DNA of 64,000 bases from Microbacterium oxydans (lineage in GTDB: Bacteria > Actinomycetota > Actinomycetes > Actinomycetales > Microbacteriaceae). The stretch lies in contig NZ_JYIV01000027.1 of assembly GCF_000956405.1 (NCBI RefSeq), positions 186,001 to 250,000 of the forward strand, given 5' to 3'. Shown one piece after another: positions 42,845 to 54,074 of this stretch. The translations under genes and the position numbers were made by a program. Numbering within the stretch: position 1 is the stretch's first letter; every line of letters starts with the position of its first letter. The notes below the pieces were generated by a model. It was not told the origin of the DNA and searched no databases. It saw only the letters and a list, made by a program, of their open reading frames with translations.

Positions 42845-44867
42845 CGTCGCTCCTTCTCCGCCGTCGCAGCGGAGGCTCGGCAGGGTTCGTCGGCGTGACC
42901 GGGGGCGCGATCGGAGGAACCGGGGGCGCGGGCGGGGTGCTCACGGCCGGTGAAGACGGAGACATTGGAGCCACGGGAGGCAGCGGCGGAGCGACCGGTG
43001 CTGCCGTCTGCGGCGAGACCGCAGGCGCAGGTGGCGCCGCGGGAGGTGCAGGTGGCGCTGCCGGAGACGCAGGCGGAGCCGTGTGTCCTGGCGCGGGGAA
43101 GACCGGAGGCGCCCCCGTGTACGCCGGAGGCGCGGCGACCGGCTGCGGCCCCGCGTAGGCGGGAGGTGCAGGAGGTGCGGCGACCGACTGCGGTGCCGCA
43201 TGCTCGCTCCACCGGTGGGTGGTGTCACGCGAGGCGGCCTCCACAGCCGCGGAGGTGACCTCGTCGATCAGTGCCAGCGCGTCAGCTCGCTCGAGACCCG
43301 ACAGGTACCCGGTGATGGGGCCGGGCACGGTGTGCACCTGCGCACCGGACACGCGCTGCGCGCGGTCGATCGGGCCCTGGCTCAGCGAGACGCCCTGCAG
43401 CCGTGCGAGCGGGAACACGGCGAGCTTGCGCCACACGTTCCCGCGGCGGAGCAGCAGCCCGAAGTCGGCGACCAGGTAGCCGTGACGCTTCCAGGAGAAC
43501 GGACGTCGCCACCGTGCGCGACGGGGCATGGTCCGATAGGCGTCCTCGCCCGCGGGGCCGGCGATCCCTTGGTCCCACAGGCCCGAGATGCTCTCGGCAG
43601 GCACGTCGGGAAGCACCAGCGCGAGAACGCGTTCGACATCGACGCGCTTACCCACCGGCAGCACCACGTTGAACTGCTGTCCGCTGCCCGAGGACTGCTG
43701 GGCCGCGCTCTTGCCGCTCATCCGGTTGATCTTGATCGTCCACCAGCCGAAGGGACGCCACAGCAGCGACTGCGACACCTCTACCGCGAAGATCCGACCG
43801 GGAGGGAGCGTCTCGGTGACGGTCGTCAGGAGGCCGTAGGTGATCCGCACGCCGTCCGGCGTCGGCGCGATGGAGTACCGCAGCGATTTGGAGATCTGCG
43901 CCCAGGTGATACCGACGACGGCGATGATCATGGGCACGCCCATGCCGAGTCCGAGCCCGAGGAGGACGAACCCTCCGTCCGAGGTGCCGTCGGCGAGCAT
44001 CCCGATCAGGGCGCTGCCGATCGCGATCGCGAAGATCGCTCCGAAGAACACGAACCACAGCAGACCGGAGATGAGCTGGGACCCCACCAGCCGACCGGTG
44101 GGGATCTTCACGACGCTCTCGGGCACCACATCGGCGAGGTCGACCCCGGAGATCAGACCGTTGACGCCGGCGTTCATCGATCCGACCAGCTGCGCACGCG
44201 CGGATGCCGGTGCGGCCGCCGCCGCTGCAGCTGCTGCCGGGTTGAGCGCCGCGTCGCGCGCGGCACGCGCTCCGGACGCCAGTCGCAGGATGTCGGCGCG
44301 CACGGACTCGGCACGCGGAGTCGCGAGGTATTCGAGCTCGACGTTCGCGTCGTTGCCGGCACCGACGACTTCGAGCTTCGCGAGGCCGATGATGCGCGCG
44401 GGGAACGGACGCGTCAGGTTGACGCCCTGCACGCGGTCGAGCGGCGCGCGCCGGTGCGAACGGAAGATGATGCCCTTGCGGACCTCGACGTGGTCGCCGG
44501 TGATGCGGAACTGCTGGAAGCGCCAGATGAACCAGAAGATCAGGATCAGCACGATCACGAGACCCAGCACGCTCAGCAACGCGACCAGGATCAGGTTGTT
44601 CGACAGCACCCAGTCCACGGGGTCGGCACCGGCGTAGTCACCGTAGTGCGCCTCTTCGGGCGCGAAGAGGGCGACAGCCCACGTGATGAGACGGTCCCGC
44701 ATGTTCGCGATGACGATGCCGCCGATGATGATCAGCGCCAGGCCGCCCTTGAACAGCGGGGTGAGCGGGTGCATCCGGTGCCACTCGCCGTTCGCGAGGG
44801 TGTTCGGCGCCTCTCCGGACGGTGCCTGCGCGACAGGCGGAGCGACAGGAGGCTGCTGCTCGCTCAC
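42834..44867 (-). CDS. membrane protein with three bacterial PH (YdbS-like) domains
   Basis: A 677-residue membrane protein. After a Pro/Ala N-terminus there are three YdbS-type units, each a helix pair followed by a PH-like fold. Their hallmark segments are DHVEVRKGIIFRSHRRAPLD, DGVRITYGLLTTVTETLPPG and FGLLLRRGNVWRKLAVFPLA. About residues 200-220 form an Ala-rich spacer. The last 120 residues are a Pro/Ala-rich disordered tail ending in RRRRRSDDGA. Family function is unknown. GTG 44867 overlaps the preceding stop by four bases (GTGA). Confidence 0.88.
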   Translation of the reverse strand: MSEQQPPVAPPVAQAPSGEAPNTLANGEWHRMHPLTPLFKGGLALIIIGGIVIANMRDRLITWAVALFAPEEAHYGDYAGADPVDWVLSNNLILVALLSVLGLVIVLILIFWFIWRFQQFRITGDHVEVRKGIIFRSHRRAPLDRVQGVNLTRPFPARIIGLAKLEVVGAGNDANVELEYLATPRAESVRADILRLASGARAARDAALNPAAAAAAAAAPASARAQLVGSMNAGVNGLISGVDLADVVPESVVKIPTGRLVGSQLISGLLWFVFFGAIFAIAIGSALIGMLADGTSDGGFVLLGLGLGMGVPMIIAVVGITWAQISKSLRYSIAPTPDGVRITYGLLTTVTETLPPGRIFAVEVSQSLLWRPFGWWTIKINRMSGKSAAQQSSGSGQQFNVVLPVGKRVDVERVLALVLPDVPAESISGLWDQGIAGPAGEDAYRTMPRRARWRRPFSWKRHGYLVADFGLLLRRGNVWRKLAVFPLARLQGVSLSQGPIDRAQRVSGAQVHTVPGPITGYLSGLERADALALIDEVTSAAVEAASRDTTHRWSEHAAPQSVAAPPAPPAYAGPQPVAAPPAYTGAPPVFPAPGHTAPPASPAAPPAPPAAPPAPAVSPQTAAPVAPPLPPVAPMSPSSPAVSTPPAPPVPPIAPPVTPTNPAEPPLRRRRRSDDGA

Positions 44868-45445
44868 AGGCCTGTCCGACGGGTCTCGGCGACGTGGATG
44901 AGCGTGTCGCGCAGCGCCTCGGCTGCTTCCTGGGTCAGACCGGGGATCTGCACGCCTGTCGTCGCGGCAGCCGTGACCATCTTGAGCTGGGCGATCCCGA
45001 ATGCACGGTCGAGCGGTCCCTGGGTGATGTCGACGAGCTGCATGCGGCCGTAAGGCACGGCGATCATGCGCTGCCAGAGGATCCCCTTGCGGAAGACGAT
45101 GTCGTCGGCGCGGAGCATGTAGCCGATCGCCCTCGCCTGCCGCGGGAGGATGATCAAGGTGATGACCGTGATCAGCAGGATCAGACCGGCCGGGATCCAC
45201 ACCCAGTCCTGCTCCAGCACGATGTTCAGCACGATCGCGGCGGCGGCGACGATCACGAGGAAGATCACGTTCTGCACGATCTGCGACACGACGTAGCGCG
45301 GCGAGATCTGGTGCCAGGTACCGTCGAGTTCGAGGCGGGCCTCGTTGCGCGCCGTGCGCAGCTGCGTGTACGTGCCACGGTCGAGGGCGTCGAGGTCAGT
45401 GCCCTCCGCCGGGTTCAGGGGCGCGGTCTCTGGGTTCTGAGTCAT
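44864..45445 (-). CDS. PH (YdbS-like) domain membrane protein
   Basis: A 193-residue protein with one bacterial PH unit: helix pair (QNVIFLVIVAAAAIVLNIVL, VWIPAGLILLITVITLIILP) then GYMLRADDIVFRKGILWQRM and VPYGRMQLVDITQGPLDRAF. The N-terminal 45 residues are polar. It is the single-unit partner of the three-unit protein behind it. Its first 50 bases overlap the DUF3180 gene, so translation is coupled. Confidence 0.88.
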   Translation of the reverse strand: MTQNPETAPLNPAEGTDLDALDRGTYTQLRTARNEARLELDGTWHQISPRYVVSQIVQNVIFLVIVAAAAIVLNIVLEQDWVWIPAGLILLITVITLIILPRQARAIGYMLRADDIVFRKGILWQRMIAVPYGRMQLVDITQGPLDRAFGIAQLKMVTAAATTGVQIPGLTQEAAEALRDTLIHVAETRRTGL

Positions 45446-45878
45446 CAGGATCCTTCGGCAGTGTGCAGAACTGTTCGGCGATGAGCGCAGCGATCACGAG
45501 GACGATCGCACTTCCGATCAGGGCCAGCATGGCCACAGTCGACCCTACCGGCGGAACGATGGGGCGCGACAGGAGGAAGACCATCAGCCCCGCTCCGAAG
45601 CCCGCCATGATGGCGCCGAGCAGACTGGAGGCCCTGGCGAGCGTGGCCGCTCTGAGCGCGCGGAAGGGGTCTATGCGGATGCCCGAACGCACACTGCGAC
45701 GCACCGGCCACGCCACACCGAGAGATGCCGCGGCGATCAGCAGCAGCAGCACCGGCAGGAGGAACGACGGTGTGAACGTCACGCGCCCCGAAGCGGTGAG
45801 CAGATGATCGAGCAGGAACCCGACGCCGCCGCCCAACAGCGCGAGGACGACGAGCACGCCCGCTGAGGTGCGTCTCAT
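45396..45878 (-). CDS. DUF3180 membrane protein
   Basis: A 160-residue membrane protein with four hydrophobic helices in two pairs (VLVVLALLGGGVGFLLDHLL, LLPVLLLLIAAASLGVAWPV, LLGAIMAGFGAGLMVFLLSR, VAMLALIGSAIVLVIAALIA). FRALRAATLARASSLLGA between the pairs is the DUF3180 hallmark. It always sits after folK in this group; function unknown. Start overlaps the folK stop by four bases. Confidence 0.88.
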   Translation of the reverse strand: MRRTSAGVLVVLALLGGGVGFLLDHLLTASGRVTFTPSFLLPVLLLLIAAASLGVAWPVRRSVRSGIRIDPFRALRAATLARASSLLGAIMAGFGAGLMVFLLSRPIVPPVGSTVAMLALIGSAIVLVIAALIAEQFCTLPKDPDDSEPRDRAPEPGGGH

Positions 45879-46414
45879 CCCTCACCCCTGGCCCGAAGAT
45901 CTGCCGCGAGGTCGGCGACCTTCCCCCGACCGAGCAGCACCGCGTCCTCATCGACGTCCAGCCAGGGGTCGAGCACGAAGAGCCGATCGGCGGCACGGGG
46001 GTGCGGCAGCTGCAGGTCCGGCTCGTCGGAGATGACGTCGCCGTACGCGATGAGGTCGAGGTCGAGGGTGCGGTCGCCCCAGCGCTCACGGCGCTCCCGA
46101 CCGTTCTCGTCTTCGATGGCGTGCAGCATCCCGAGCAGGATCTCGGGGGCGAGGCGCGTGGTGACCAGTGCCACCGCGTTGACGTAACCGGGAGCATCGG
46201 GGTCGGGGCCATCGAGCCGGAGGGCGACCGTCTCGAACAGCTTCGACAATCGCACCTCGCTCACCAGCGGCAGTCGGGCGATCCGTTCGGCGGCAGCCCT
46301 GATCGTGTCGTGGCGATCGCCGAGGTTCGCGCCAAGCGCGACGACGGCCGTGACCTCAGGCCTCCCCGGGCGAGGCGCCGGCATTGTGGGTGGGTTCGCG
46401 AGGTTGCGACTCAT
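45875..46414 (-). CDS. folK: 2-amino-4-hydroxy-6-hydroxymethyldihydropteridine pyrophosphokinase
   Basis: A 179-residue enzyme that transfers pyrophosphate from ATP to hydroxymethyl-dihydropterin in folate synthesis. Signature segments: ALGANLGDRHDTI, VSEVRLSKLFET and RWGDRTLDLDLIAYGD, with the catalytic Asp pair and HPRAADRLFVLDPW. About 18 extra residues precede the usual start. ATG 46414 overlaps the folB stop by four bases. Confidence 0.95.
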   Translation of the reverse strand: MSRNLANPPTMPAPRPGRPEVTAVVALGANLGDRHDTIRAAAERIARLPLVSEVRLSKLFETVALRLDGPDPDAPGYVNAVALVTTRLAPEILLGMLHAIEDENGRERRERWGDRTLDLDLIAYGDVISDEPDLQLPHPRAADRLFVLDPWLDVDEDAVLLGRGKVADLAADLRARGEG

Positions 46415-46806
46415 GCGGTGGTGTCCTCTTGCGCGTCAGGGGTTCGGCTGCGATGCACGGTGACCGCCACATCGGCGAAGTTCAGGGGAATCGGGGCGTG
46501 CGGCTTGTGCACGGTCACGACGACCTGCTGCACCCGACGGTCCTCGAGGCCCACGTCGGCGATGCGGTCGGCGAGCGTCTCGATCAGATTCACGGGTTCG
46601 CCGGCCACGACCGCGGCGACCTTCTCGGCCAGCTCGCCGTAGTGCACCGTGTCCACGACGTCGTCTGAGTGGGCGGCCGGTGTGAGGGAGAGTCGCAGCC
46701 GCAGGTCGATCGTGAACTCCTGGCCGTCCCGGCGCTCGTGATCGAACACGCCGTGCCGGCCGAACACCGTCAGACCGGTGAGGACGATCTCGTCGAGGGG
46801 CTCCAT
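46411..46806 (-). CDS. folB: dihydroneopterin aldolase
   Basis: A 131-residue enzyme giving hydroxymethyl-dihydropterin and glycolaldehyde. Signatures GLTVFGRHGVFDHERRDGQ, VHYGELAEKV and NLIETLADRIAD (substrate Glu), and Lys in TVHKPHAPIP. A longer frame to 46986 overlaps folP, so ATG 46806 is used. TACGCT sits six bases before it, giving folB an internal leaderless promoter in addition to read-through from folP, 34 bases upstream. Confidence 0.94.
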   Translation of the reverse strand: MEPLDEIVLTGLTVFGRHGVFDHERRDGQEFTIDLRLRLSLTPAAHSDDVVDTVHYGELAEKVAAVVAGEPVNLIETLADRIADVGLEDRRVQQVVVTVHKPHAPIPLNFADVAVTVHRSRTPDAQEDTTA

Positions 46807-46812
46807 GCGTCT

Positions 46813-46818
46813 AGCGTA
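46813..46818 (-). promoter_or_regulatory. -10 element (TACGCT), internal promoter for folB
   Basis: TACGCT on the minus strand, six bases before ATG 46806, in the only gap of more than a few bases inside the folate run. Confidence 0.45.
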
Positions 46819-46840
46819 CGGGGATCGCCCCGAGGCGCCC

Positions 46841-47650
46841 TCAGCCTTCCCAGGCGTGCGCGATCGCGAGGGCATCGCGCGTGGATGCCACGTCGTGCAC
46901 CCGCACGGCCCAGACTCCGGCCCTGACCGCGAGTGCACTCGTGACGGCGGTGGCGAGGTCAAGGCGGGATTCGGAGACCTCCTCATCGCGACCTGTCTCC
47001 TGACGGAGGATGTCGGCGAGGAACCGCTTGCGGGACGTGCCGATCAACACCCGAGGGCCGAGCGCGACGATCTCGTCGAGTCCGCGCAGCATCTCCCAGT
47101 TCTGTGCCCCCGACTTCGCGAATCCGATGCCCGGATCGACGATGAGACGAGAAGGCGCGATCCCCGACGAAGCCGCCTCGCCGACACGCTCTCGCAGCTC
47201 CCCGGCGACCTCTCGTGCGACGCGGCCGTAGTCGGCGTTCGCGTACATGTCCGCGGAGAATCCCCGCCAGTGCCCGATCGCGAAGTCGGCTCCGGACTCG
47301 GCGACGGCGGCACGCATCTCCGGATCGGCGAGGCCTCCGGAGACGTCGTTGACGATCCTGGCTCCCGCTCGCACGGCAGCGGCCGCCGTCGCGGCGCTGA
47401 GCGTGTCGACACTGACCGGCACCCCTGCGGCAGCGAGCTGCTCGATCACGGGGATCACCCGCTGCTGCTCGACGTCGGCCCCGACCCGTTCTGCACCGGG
47501 CCTGGTCGATTCACCGCCCACATCGAGCACGGCTGCTCCCTCGGCGCGCAGCCGCAGCCCGTGGGCCACCGCACGATCGACGTCGAGATAGCGCCCGCCG
47601 TCGCTGAACGAGTCGGGAGTGACGTTGACGATGCCCCAGATGCCGGTCAT
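46841..47650 (-). CDS. folP: dihydropteroate synthase
   Basis: A 269-residue TIM-barrel enzyme that joins pterin and p-aminobenzoate, the sulfonamide target. Signatures IVNVTPDSFSDGGRY, DVGGESTRPGAERV, SVDTLSAATA and IVDPGIGFAKSGAQNWE, with the final KRFL and RVHDVAST segments. ATG 47650 overlaps the folE stop by four bases. Confidence 0.96.
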   Translation of the reverse strand: MTGIWGIVNVTPDSFSDGGRYLDVDRAVAHGLRLRAEGAAVLDVGGESTRPGAERVGADVEQQRVIPVIEQLAAAGVPVSVDTLSAATAAAAVRAGARIVNDVSGGLADPEMRAAVAESGADFAIGHWRGFSADMYANADYGRVAREVAGELRERVGEAASSGIAPSRLIVDPGIGFAKSGAQNWEMLRGLDEIVALGPRVLIGTSRKRFLADILRQETGRDEEVSESRLDLATAVTSALAVRAGVWAVRVHDVASTRDALAIAHAWEG

Positions 47651-48252
47651 CCGTGCGCTGCTCCGAAGCCGCCCGCGCCGATGAGGGTGATGACCTCGGC
47701 ACGGGAGACGGGATCGTCGTATTCGCCGCGCGCCGCGATGGTGAGCGTCGAGGCCTCGGTCTGGCGTCCACCGCGCATCGTGACGCAGCCGTGCGACGCA
47801 TCGAGCACGACCAGCACGCCCCGGGTGTCGAGGTGCTCCGCGATCGTGTCGGCGATCTGCTCGCCCAACCGCTCCTGCACCTGCGGACGCGCGGCGAGGA
47901 TCTCGACGACCCGCACGAGCGCTCCCAACCCCACGACCTGCTCGCCGGGGAGATAGGCGATGTGCGCGTGCCCGGCGAAGGGCAGCAGGTGATGCTCGCA
48001 GACGGAGCGGAAACGGATGTCCCGCAGGAGCACGGCTCCGGACGGCAGCGTGTCCGGCGCCGGGCCTCGGGAGACGCTGATGGTGCGCGCGAGCGGCTCG
48101 GCCGGATCTTCGCCCACTCCCGAGAAGAACTCCGTGTACAGCTCCGCCATGCGCGTCGGTGTCTGCTTCAATCCCGGTCGGTCCGGGTCTTCGCCGATCG
48201 CCGCGAGAAGCTCTCGCGTGAGCCGCTCGACGCGCTCTCTGTCGACCGTCAC
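47647..48252 (-). CDS. folE: GTP cyclohydrolase I
   Basis: A 201-residue enzyme making dihydroneopterin triphosphate from GTP, the first folate step. Zinc ligands appear in SVCEHHLLPF and SHGCVTMRG; RLGEQIADTIAEHL is the family helix. GTG 48252 begins one base after the ftsH stop. Longer frame to 48627 lies inside ftsH and is rejected. Confidence 0.96.
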   Translation of the reverse strand: MTVDRERVERLTRELLAAIGEDPDRPGLKQTPTRMAELYTEFFSGVGEDPAEPLARTISVSRGPAPDTLPSGAVLLRDIRFRSVCEHHLLPFAGHAHIAYLPGEQVVGLGALVRVVEILAARPQVQERLGEQIADTIAEHLDTRGVLVVLDASHGCVTMRGGRQTEASTLTIAARGEYDDPVSRAEVITLIGAGGFGAAHG

Positions 48253-48253
48253 G

Positions 48254-50254
<2,001 letters not shown>

Positions 50255-50367
50255 GATCGGATCAGCGTATCGCGCGCGCCCTAGGGGGTCGCTGTGCGTT
50301 CACCCACGGCGTAGCGTTCGACGGTCACGTCGGAGTCGCCGCGTCTCAGCGGCCGTGTCTGCCCGTC

Positions 50368-50919
<552 letters not shown>

Positions 50920-50925
50920 GGATCG

Positions 50926-50931
50926 ATTTTA
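50926..50931 (-). promoter_or_regulatory. -10 element (TAAAAT) for leaderless hpt
   Basis: TAAAAT on the minus strand, six bases before ATG 50919, the closest of the set to the TATAAT consensus. Confidence 0.55.
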
Positions 50932-51051
50932 GGCGACGCGATCGGATGCTCGGTCCCCGGCCGGCTCATCGGGAGGGCATCTGCCCATCACGAGGCATCC
51001 GCACTACTGTGAGCGGTGATGCGGGCGGACGCCCCGACGGAAGGATTCACC

Positions 51052-51645
51052 ATGGCTCTTGACGACATCCTCAACCAGGTGCCGATCGACGACATCGCCG
51101 AGAAGCTGGGCGTCTCGCGGGACGAAGCCAAGGTCGCGGTCGAGCAGGGCGGCGCGGTGCTGCTCGGCGGCCTCGCCAAGAACGCCGAGACGGATGAGGG
51201 CTCCGCGGCGATCCGGAACGCGCTGAAGAAGCATGAGGGTGCTTCCGGCGCGTCGAAGGTCGACGACATCGATCAGGCCGACGGCGGCAAGATCGTCTCC
51301 CACATCCTCGGTTCGAAGGAGAAGGAGGTGACGAAGGAGCTCACGGAGTCGAAGGCGACCCCCGGCATCGACTTCGGCAAGCTCCTTCCGATCCTCGCCC
51401 CGATCGTGATGGGCCTGATCGCGAACGCGACCAAGGACAAGTCGGCGAAGACGGATGCAGGCGCGGAGGGCTCCGGCGGCATCGGCGACGTGATCGGCGG
51501 GCTGCTCGGCGGCGGCAACGGCGGCGGCTCGTCCGGAGGCATCGGCGACGTGATCGGCGGTCTCCTCGGCGGCGGCAACAGCGGTTCCGGCGGCGGCATC
51601 GACCTCGGCGGGATTCTCGGCGGCCTGTTCGGCGGCAAGAAGTAG
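51052..51645 (+). CDS. DUF937-type Gly-rich protein
   Basis: A 197-residue protein. Residues 1-115 are helical and charged (VPIDDIAEKLGVSRDEAKVA, ADGGKIVSHILGSKEKEV), matching the DUF937 pattern. Residue 125 to the end is a low-complexity tail with two exact GGIGDVIGGLLGGGN units and a diverged third (GGIDLGGILGGLFGG). Family role unknown. ATG 51052 has GGAAGGA upstream; the frame to 51016 lacks it. It lies on the opposite strand between tilS and hpt, splitting that otherwise common run. Confidence 0.7.
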   Translation: MALDDILNQVPIDDIAEKLGVSRDEAKVAVEQGGAVLLGGLAKNAETDEGSAAIRNALKKHEGASGASKVDDIDQADGGKIVSHILGSKEKEVTKELTESKATPGIDFGKLLPILAPIVMGLIANATKDKSAKTDAGAEGSGGIGDVIGGLLGGGNGGGSSGGIGDVIGGLLGGGNSGSGGGIDLGGILGGLFGGKK

Positions 51646-51657
51646 GACCACGACGCA

Positions 51658-51703
51658 CGCATCCGGTCGCGCGGCGGAGGACCCCGCTCAGCGACCGGAT
51701 GCG
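51658..51703. terminator. bidirectional terminator hairpin DUF937 / tilS
   Basis: Perfect 13-bp stem CGCATCCGGTCGC/GCGACCGGATGCG. Its right arm runs into the last codons of tilS (stop at 51688), so the hairpin can serve both convergent genes. Confidence 0.6.
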
Positions 51704-52680
51704 GCGAAGACGATGCGCCCCCCGCGGCGTACGGCCGAGCATTCCGGCAGGTCGATCGGACCCTGACCGCTCCAGTCGGTGACCAGCCGCGCGACCTCGA
51801 CCGTCTGAGACCTGGTCAGGCTCACCCCGAACTCGCTGTCGACGACGAGCCGGATGATCCTGTTGCGCAGGGCTGCGGGATTCGCGGCGAGCGCTGCCAC
51901 GCTGACCGAGATCCCGGCTTCCGCATGCTCGACGATGTCCTCGATCGTCTCGTGGATCATCTCGTCGAACGCCTCCGCGTCCTCCCGCAACTGCTCGGCC
52001 GTGCGGACGAGCGCCTCGGCGATCCCGGGACCGAGCTCGTCTTCGAGAACCGGGAGCACACGCTCGCGCACCCGGACCCTGGCGTAGCGGTCGTCGCGGT
52101 TGTGGGGGTCGTCCCACGGTGTGAGGTCGGAGGCCACACAGAAAGCACGCGTCGTCTCGCGGCGCACCGCGAGGAGCGGACGCACCCATCGCACGCCGTC
52201 GTCGTCCTCACGGACCGGAGCCATCCCCTGCAGGCTCGCAGCCCCTGAGCCACGAGCCAGTCCGAGCAGCACGGTCTCCGCCTGGTCGTCGAGCGTGTGC
52301 CCGAGAAGCACTGCGGAGGCTCCGGCGTCGACAGCGGCGTCTCGCAGTACCCGGTAGCGAGCCTCGCGGGCCGCAGCCTCGGGGCCGCCCTCCCCCGCGA
52401 CATCGACTCGCACGATCAACGGGTCGAGGCCCAGCACTGCGGCGGCTTGCGCTGTCCGGGACGCGACGTCGGCCGAGTCGTGCTGCAGGCCGTGATCGAC
52501 TGTCAAGGACGCGGCGCGAAGACCGAGCTTGGGCGCTTCGAACGCGGTGGCGGCGGCGAGCGCGAGAGAGTCCGCCCCTCCGGACAGAGCGACGATCACA
52601 GTCGCCCCCTCGGGGAGGTCAGCGAGCGCGGTGCGCACGGCGAGGCGGATCTCGGCGATGGCGGGAGCGAGTGACGGCAC
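51688..52680 (-). CDS. tilS: tRNA(Ile) lysidine synthetase
   Basis: A 330-residue ATP-pyrophosphatase that converts C34 of tRNA-Ile2 (CAU) to lysidine. P-loop VIVALSGGADSLALA (residues 27-41), then LTVDHGLQHDS, VLLGHTLDDQAETVLLGLARGSG and WDDPHNRDDRYARVRVRERVLP. The C-terminal part is short, as in actinobacteria. GTG 52680 follows TAGCGT by six bases (ggaggc), the leaderless layout. Confidence 0.95.
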   Translation of the reverse strand: MPSLAPAIAEIRLAVRTALADLPEGATVIVALSGGADSLALAAATAFEAPKLGLRAASLTVDHGLQHDSADVASRTAQAAAVLGLDPLIVRVDVAGEGGPEAAAREARYRVLRDAAVDAGASAVLLGHTLDDQAETVLLGLARGSGAASLQGMAPVREDDDGVRWVRPLLAVRRETTRAFCVASDLTPWDDPHNRDDRYARVRVRERVLPVLEDELGPGIAEALVRTAEQLREDAEAFDEMIHETIEDIVEHAEAGISVSVAALAANPAALRNRIIRLVVDSEFGVSLTRSQTVEVARLVTDWSGQGPIDLPECSAVRRGGRIVFAASGR

Positions 52681-52686
52681 GCCTCC

Positions 52687-52692
52687 ACGCTA
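52687..52692 (-). promoter_or_regulatory. -10 element (TAGCGT) for leaderless tilS
   Basis: TAGCGT on the minus strand, six bases before GTG 52680. Confidence 0.5.
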
Positions 52693-52751
52693 GGGCACCA
52701 CTTCGATCGGCGCGTCCTCTCGCGGTCGGTACCGACGGGCGCGGCCAGGGC

Positions 52752-52757
52752 TATCCT
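52752..52757 (+). promoter_or_regulatory. -10 element (TATCCT) for leaderless TMEM175-like gene
   Basis: TATCCT, six bases, then GTG 52764. It fixes the GTG as start over the longer frame from 52671. Confidence 0.5.
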
Positions 52758-52763
52758 GGCGCC

Positions 52764-53429
52764 GTGACCGATAAGACGCGTGCACGACCGTTCCGCACCG
52801 AGAGGTTCAAGGCCTTCGTCGACGCGGTCGTCGCGATCGCCATGACTCTGCTCATCCTCCCGCTTATGGAGTCGGTCTCCGAAGCGGCCTCCGGGCATCT
52901 GACCACCGCCGAGTTCCTGAACGAGCATGCGGGTCAGCTGCTCAGCTTCGGGCTGAGCTTCCTCCTCATCGCGACGTTCTGGATGGGCCACCATCGCCAG
53001 TACCGCGACGTCGAGTGGGTCACGGTCCCCCTGCTGTGGATCAACGTCGCGTGGATGGCCACCATCGTCTGGTTGCCCGTTCCCACCGCGATGATCGGTC
53101 AGATGGACACGGATGCCCTCCAGGCCGTGGTCTATATCGGCACGCTGATCATGACGCAGGTGACGACTCTCGCCGGCTGGCTCTATCTCGCGCGCCACCG
53201 CGAGCTGACCACGGCGTCGACCGAGACGATCCGGCTGGGCGCGATCGGCGACCTCGCCGCGATCATCCTGTTCGCCGCGGCGCTCGCCATCGCCGTCCTC
53301 GCCTCCCCGAACGGGTACGCGGGTCTTTTCCTGCTGCTGTTGAGCGACCCGACGAGCAGGCTGCTGAACCGGCTGCTGCGGAGACGTCGGTCCGGCGAAC
53401 CGTCCCCGGAGGCTGATGCCGCTCCCTGA
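52764..53429 (+). CDS. TMEM175 / DUF1211 family ion channel-like protein
   Basis: A 221-residue membrane protein with six helices. The first carries the family filter segment RFKAFVDAVVAIAMTLLILP (RxxxFSD in other members, with Phe-Val-Asp here). Bacterial TMEM175 homologues are tetrameric potassium channels. Helices 4-6 (GAIGDLAAIILFAAALAIAV) resemble the first three. The tail is Arg-rich then acidic. Channel activity is inferred from family. Confidence 0.85.
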   Translation: MTDKTRARPFRTERFKAFVDAVVAIAMTLLILPLMESVSEAASGHLTTAEFLNEHAGQLLSFGLSFLLIATFWMGHHRQYRDVEWVTVPLLWINVAWMATIVWLPVPTAMIGQMDTDALQAVVYIGTLIMTQVTTLAGWLYLARHRELTTASTETIRLGAIGDLAAIILFAAALAIAVLASPNGYAGLFLLLLSDPTSRLLNRLLRRRRSGEPSPEADAAP

Positions 53430-53512
53430 GCGTGCGGGGCCCGCGAAGCTGTGAGCGCCGCAGGTAGGCTAGTCCGCGGCATCCAACCGAACTTTTCCTG
53501 AGGAGCACACGC

Positions 53513-54004
53513 ATGGGCGCACACGACGCCGTCATCGAGATCCCGCGCGGCAGCCGCGTGAAGTACGAGGTCGACCACGAGACCGGGCGAGTGCACCTCG
53601 ACCGCGTGCTCTACACGACCTTCGGCTACCCGGCCGACTACGGCTACTTCGACAACACGCTCGGCGAGGACGGCGACCCGCTCGACGTGCTGGTGCTCCT
53701 CGACCACGCGATCTACCCTGGCGTCGTCGTCGAGGTCCGCCCCGTCGCCGTGCTCAAGATGAGCGACGAAGCCGGCGGAGACGACAAGCTCGTCGCCGTG
53801 CTCTCCAAGGATCCGCGCTGGGCGCACATCCAGGACATCGACGACATCGCCGAGTACACGAAGAAGGAGATCGCGCACTTCTTCGAGCACTACAAGGACC
53901 TCGAGCCCAACAAGTGGGTCAAGGTCGACGAGTGGGGGAACGCGGCCGAGGCGCAGCGCATCCTCGACGAGGCGATCGTCCGTTTCGGCGAGCAGGGTCA
54001 CTGA
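53513..54004 (+). CDS. ppa: inorganic pyrophosphatase, family I
   Basis: A 163-residue soluble enzyme hydrolysing pyrophosphate. The signature DYGYFDNTLGEDGDPLDVLV holds the metal-binding Asp cluster; YEVDHETGRVHLDRVLYT and EIAHFFEHYKDLEPNKWVKV are family segments. ATG 53513 has aggag eight bases upstream and TAGGCT about 44 bases upstream, so it has a leader. A strong terminator follows. Confidence 0.97.
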   Translation: MGAHDAVIEIPRGSRVKYEVDHETGRVHLDRVLYTTFGYPADYGYFDNTLGEDGDPLDVLVLLDHAIYPGVVVEVRPVAVLKMSDEAGGDDKLVAVLSKDPRWAHIQDIDDIAEYTKKEIAHFFEHYKDLEPNKWVKVDEWGNAAEAQRILDEAIVRFGEQGH

Positions 54005-54015
54005 CCCCCACGCAC

Positions 54016-54056
54016 GAAGAGACCCCCGGATCCGCTCAGCGGCCGGGGGTCTTCTT
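54016..54056 (+). terminator. ppa terminator
   Basis: Stem AGACCCCCGG/CCGGGGGTCT with a 13-base loop followed by TCTTC, 12 bases after the ppa stop; AAG/CTT extends the stem. Confidence 0.8.
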
Positions 54057-54074
54057 CATGTCAGGAGGGGTGTC

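Noticed and set aside
51475-51640. Minisatellite at the 3' end of the DUF937 gene
   Set aside because: The repeated GGIGDVIGGLLGGGN units are part of the protein's low-complexity tail; nothing suggests a separate DNA element.
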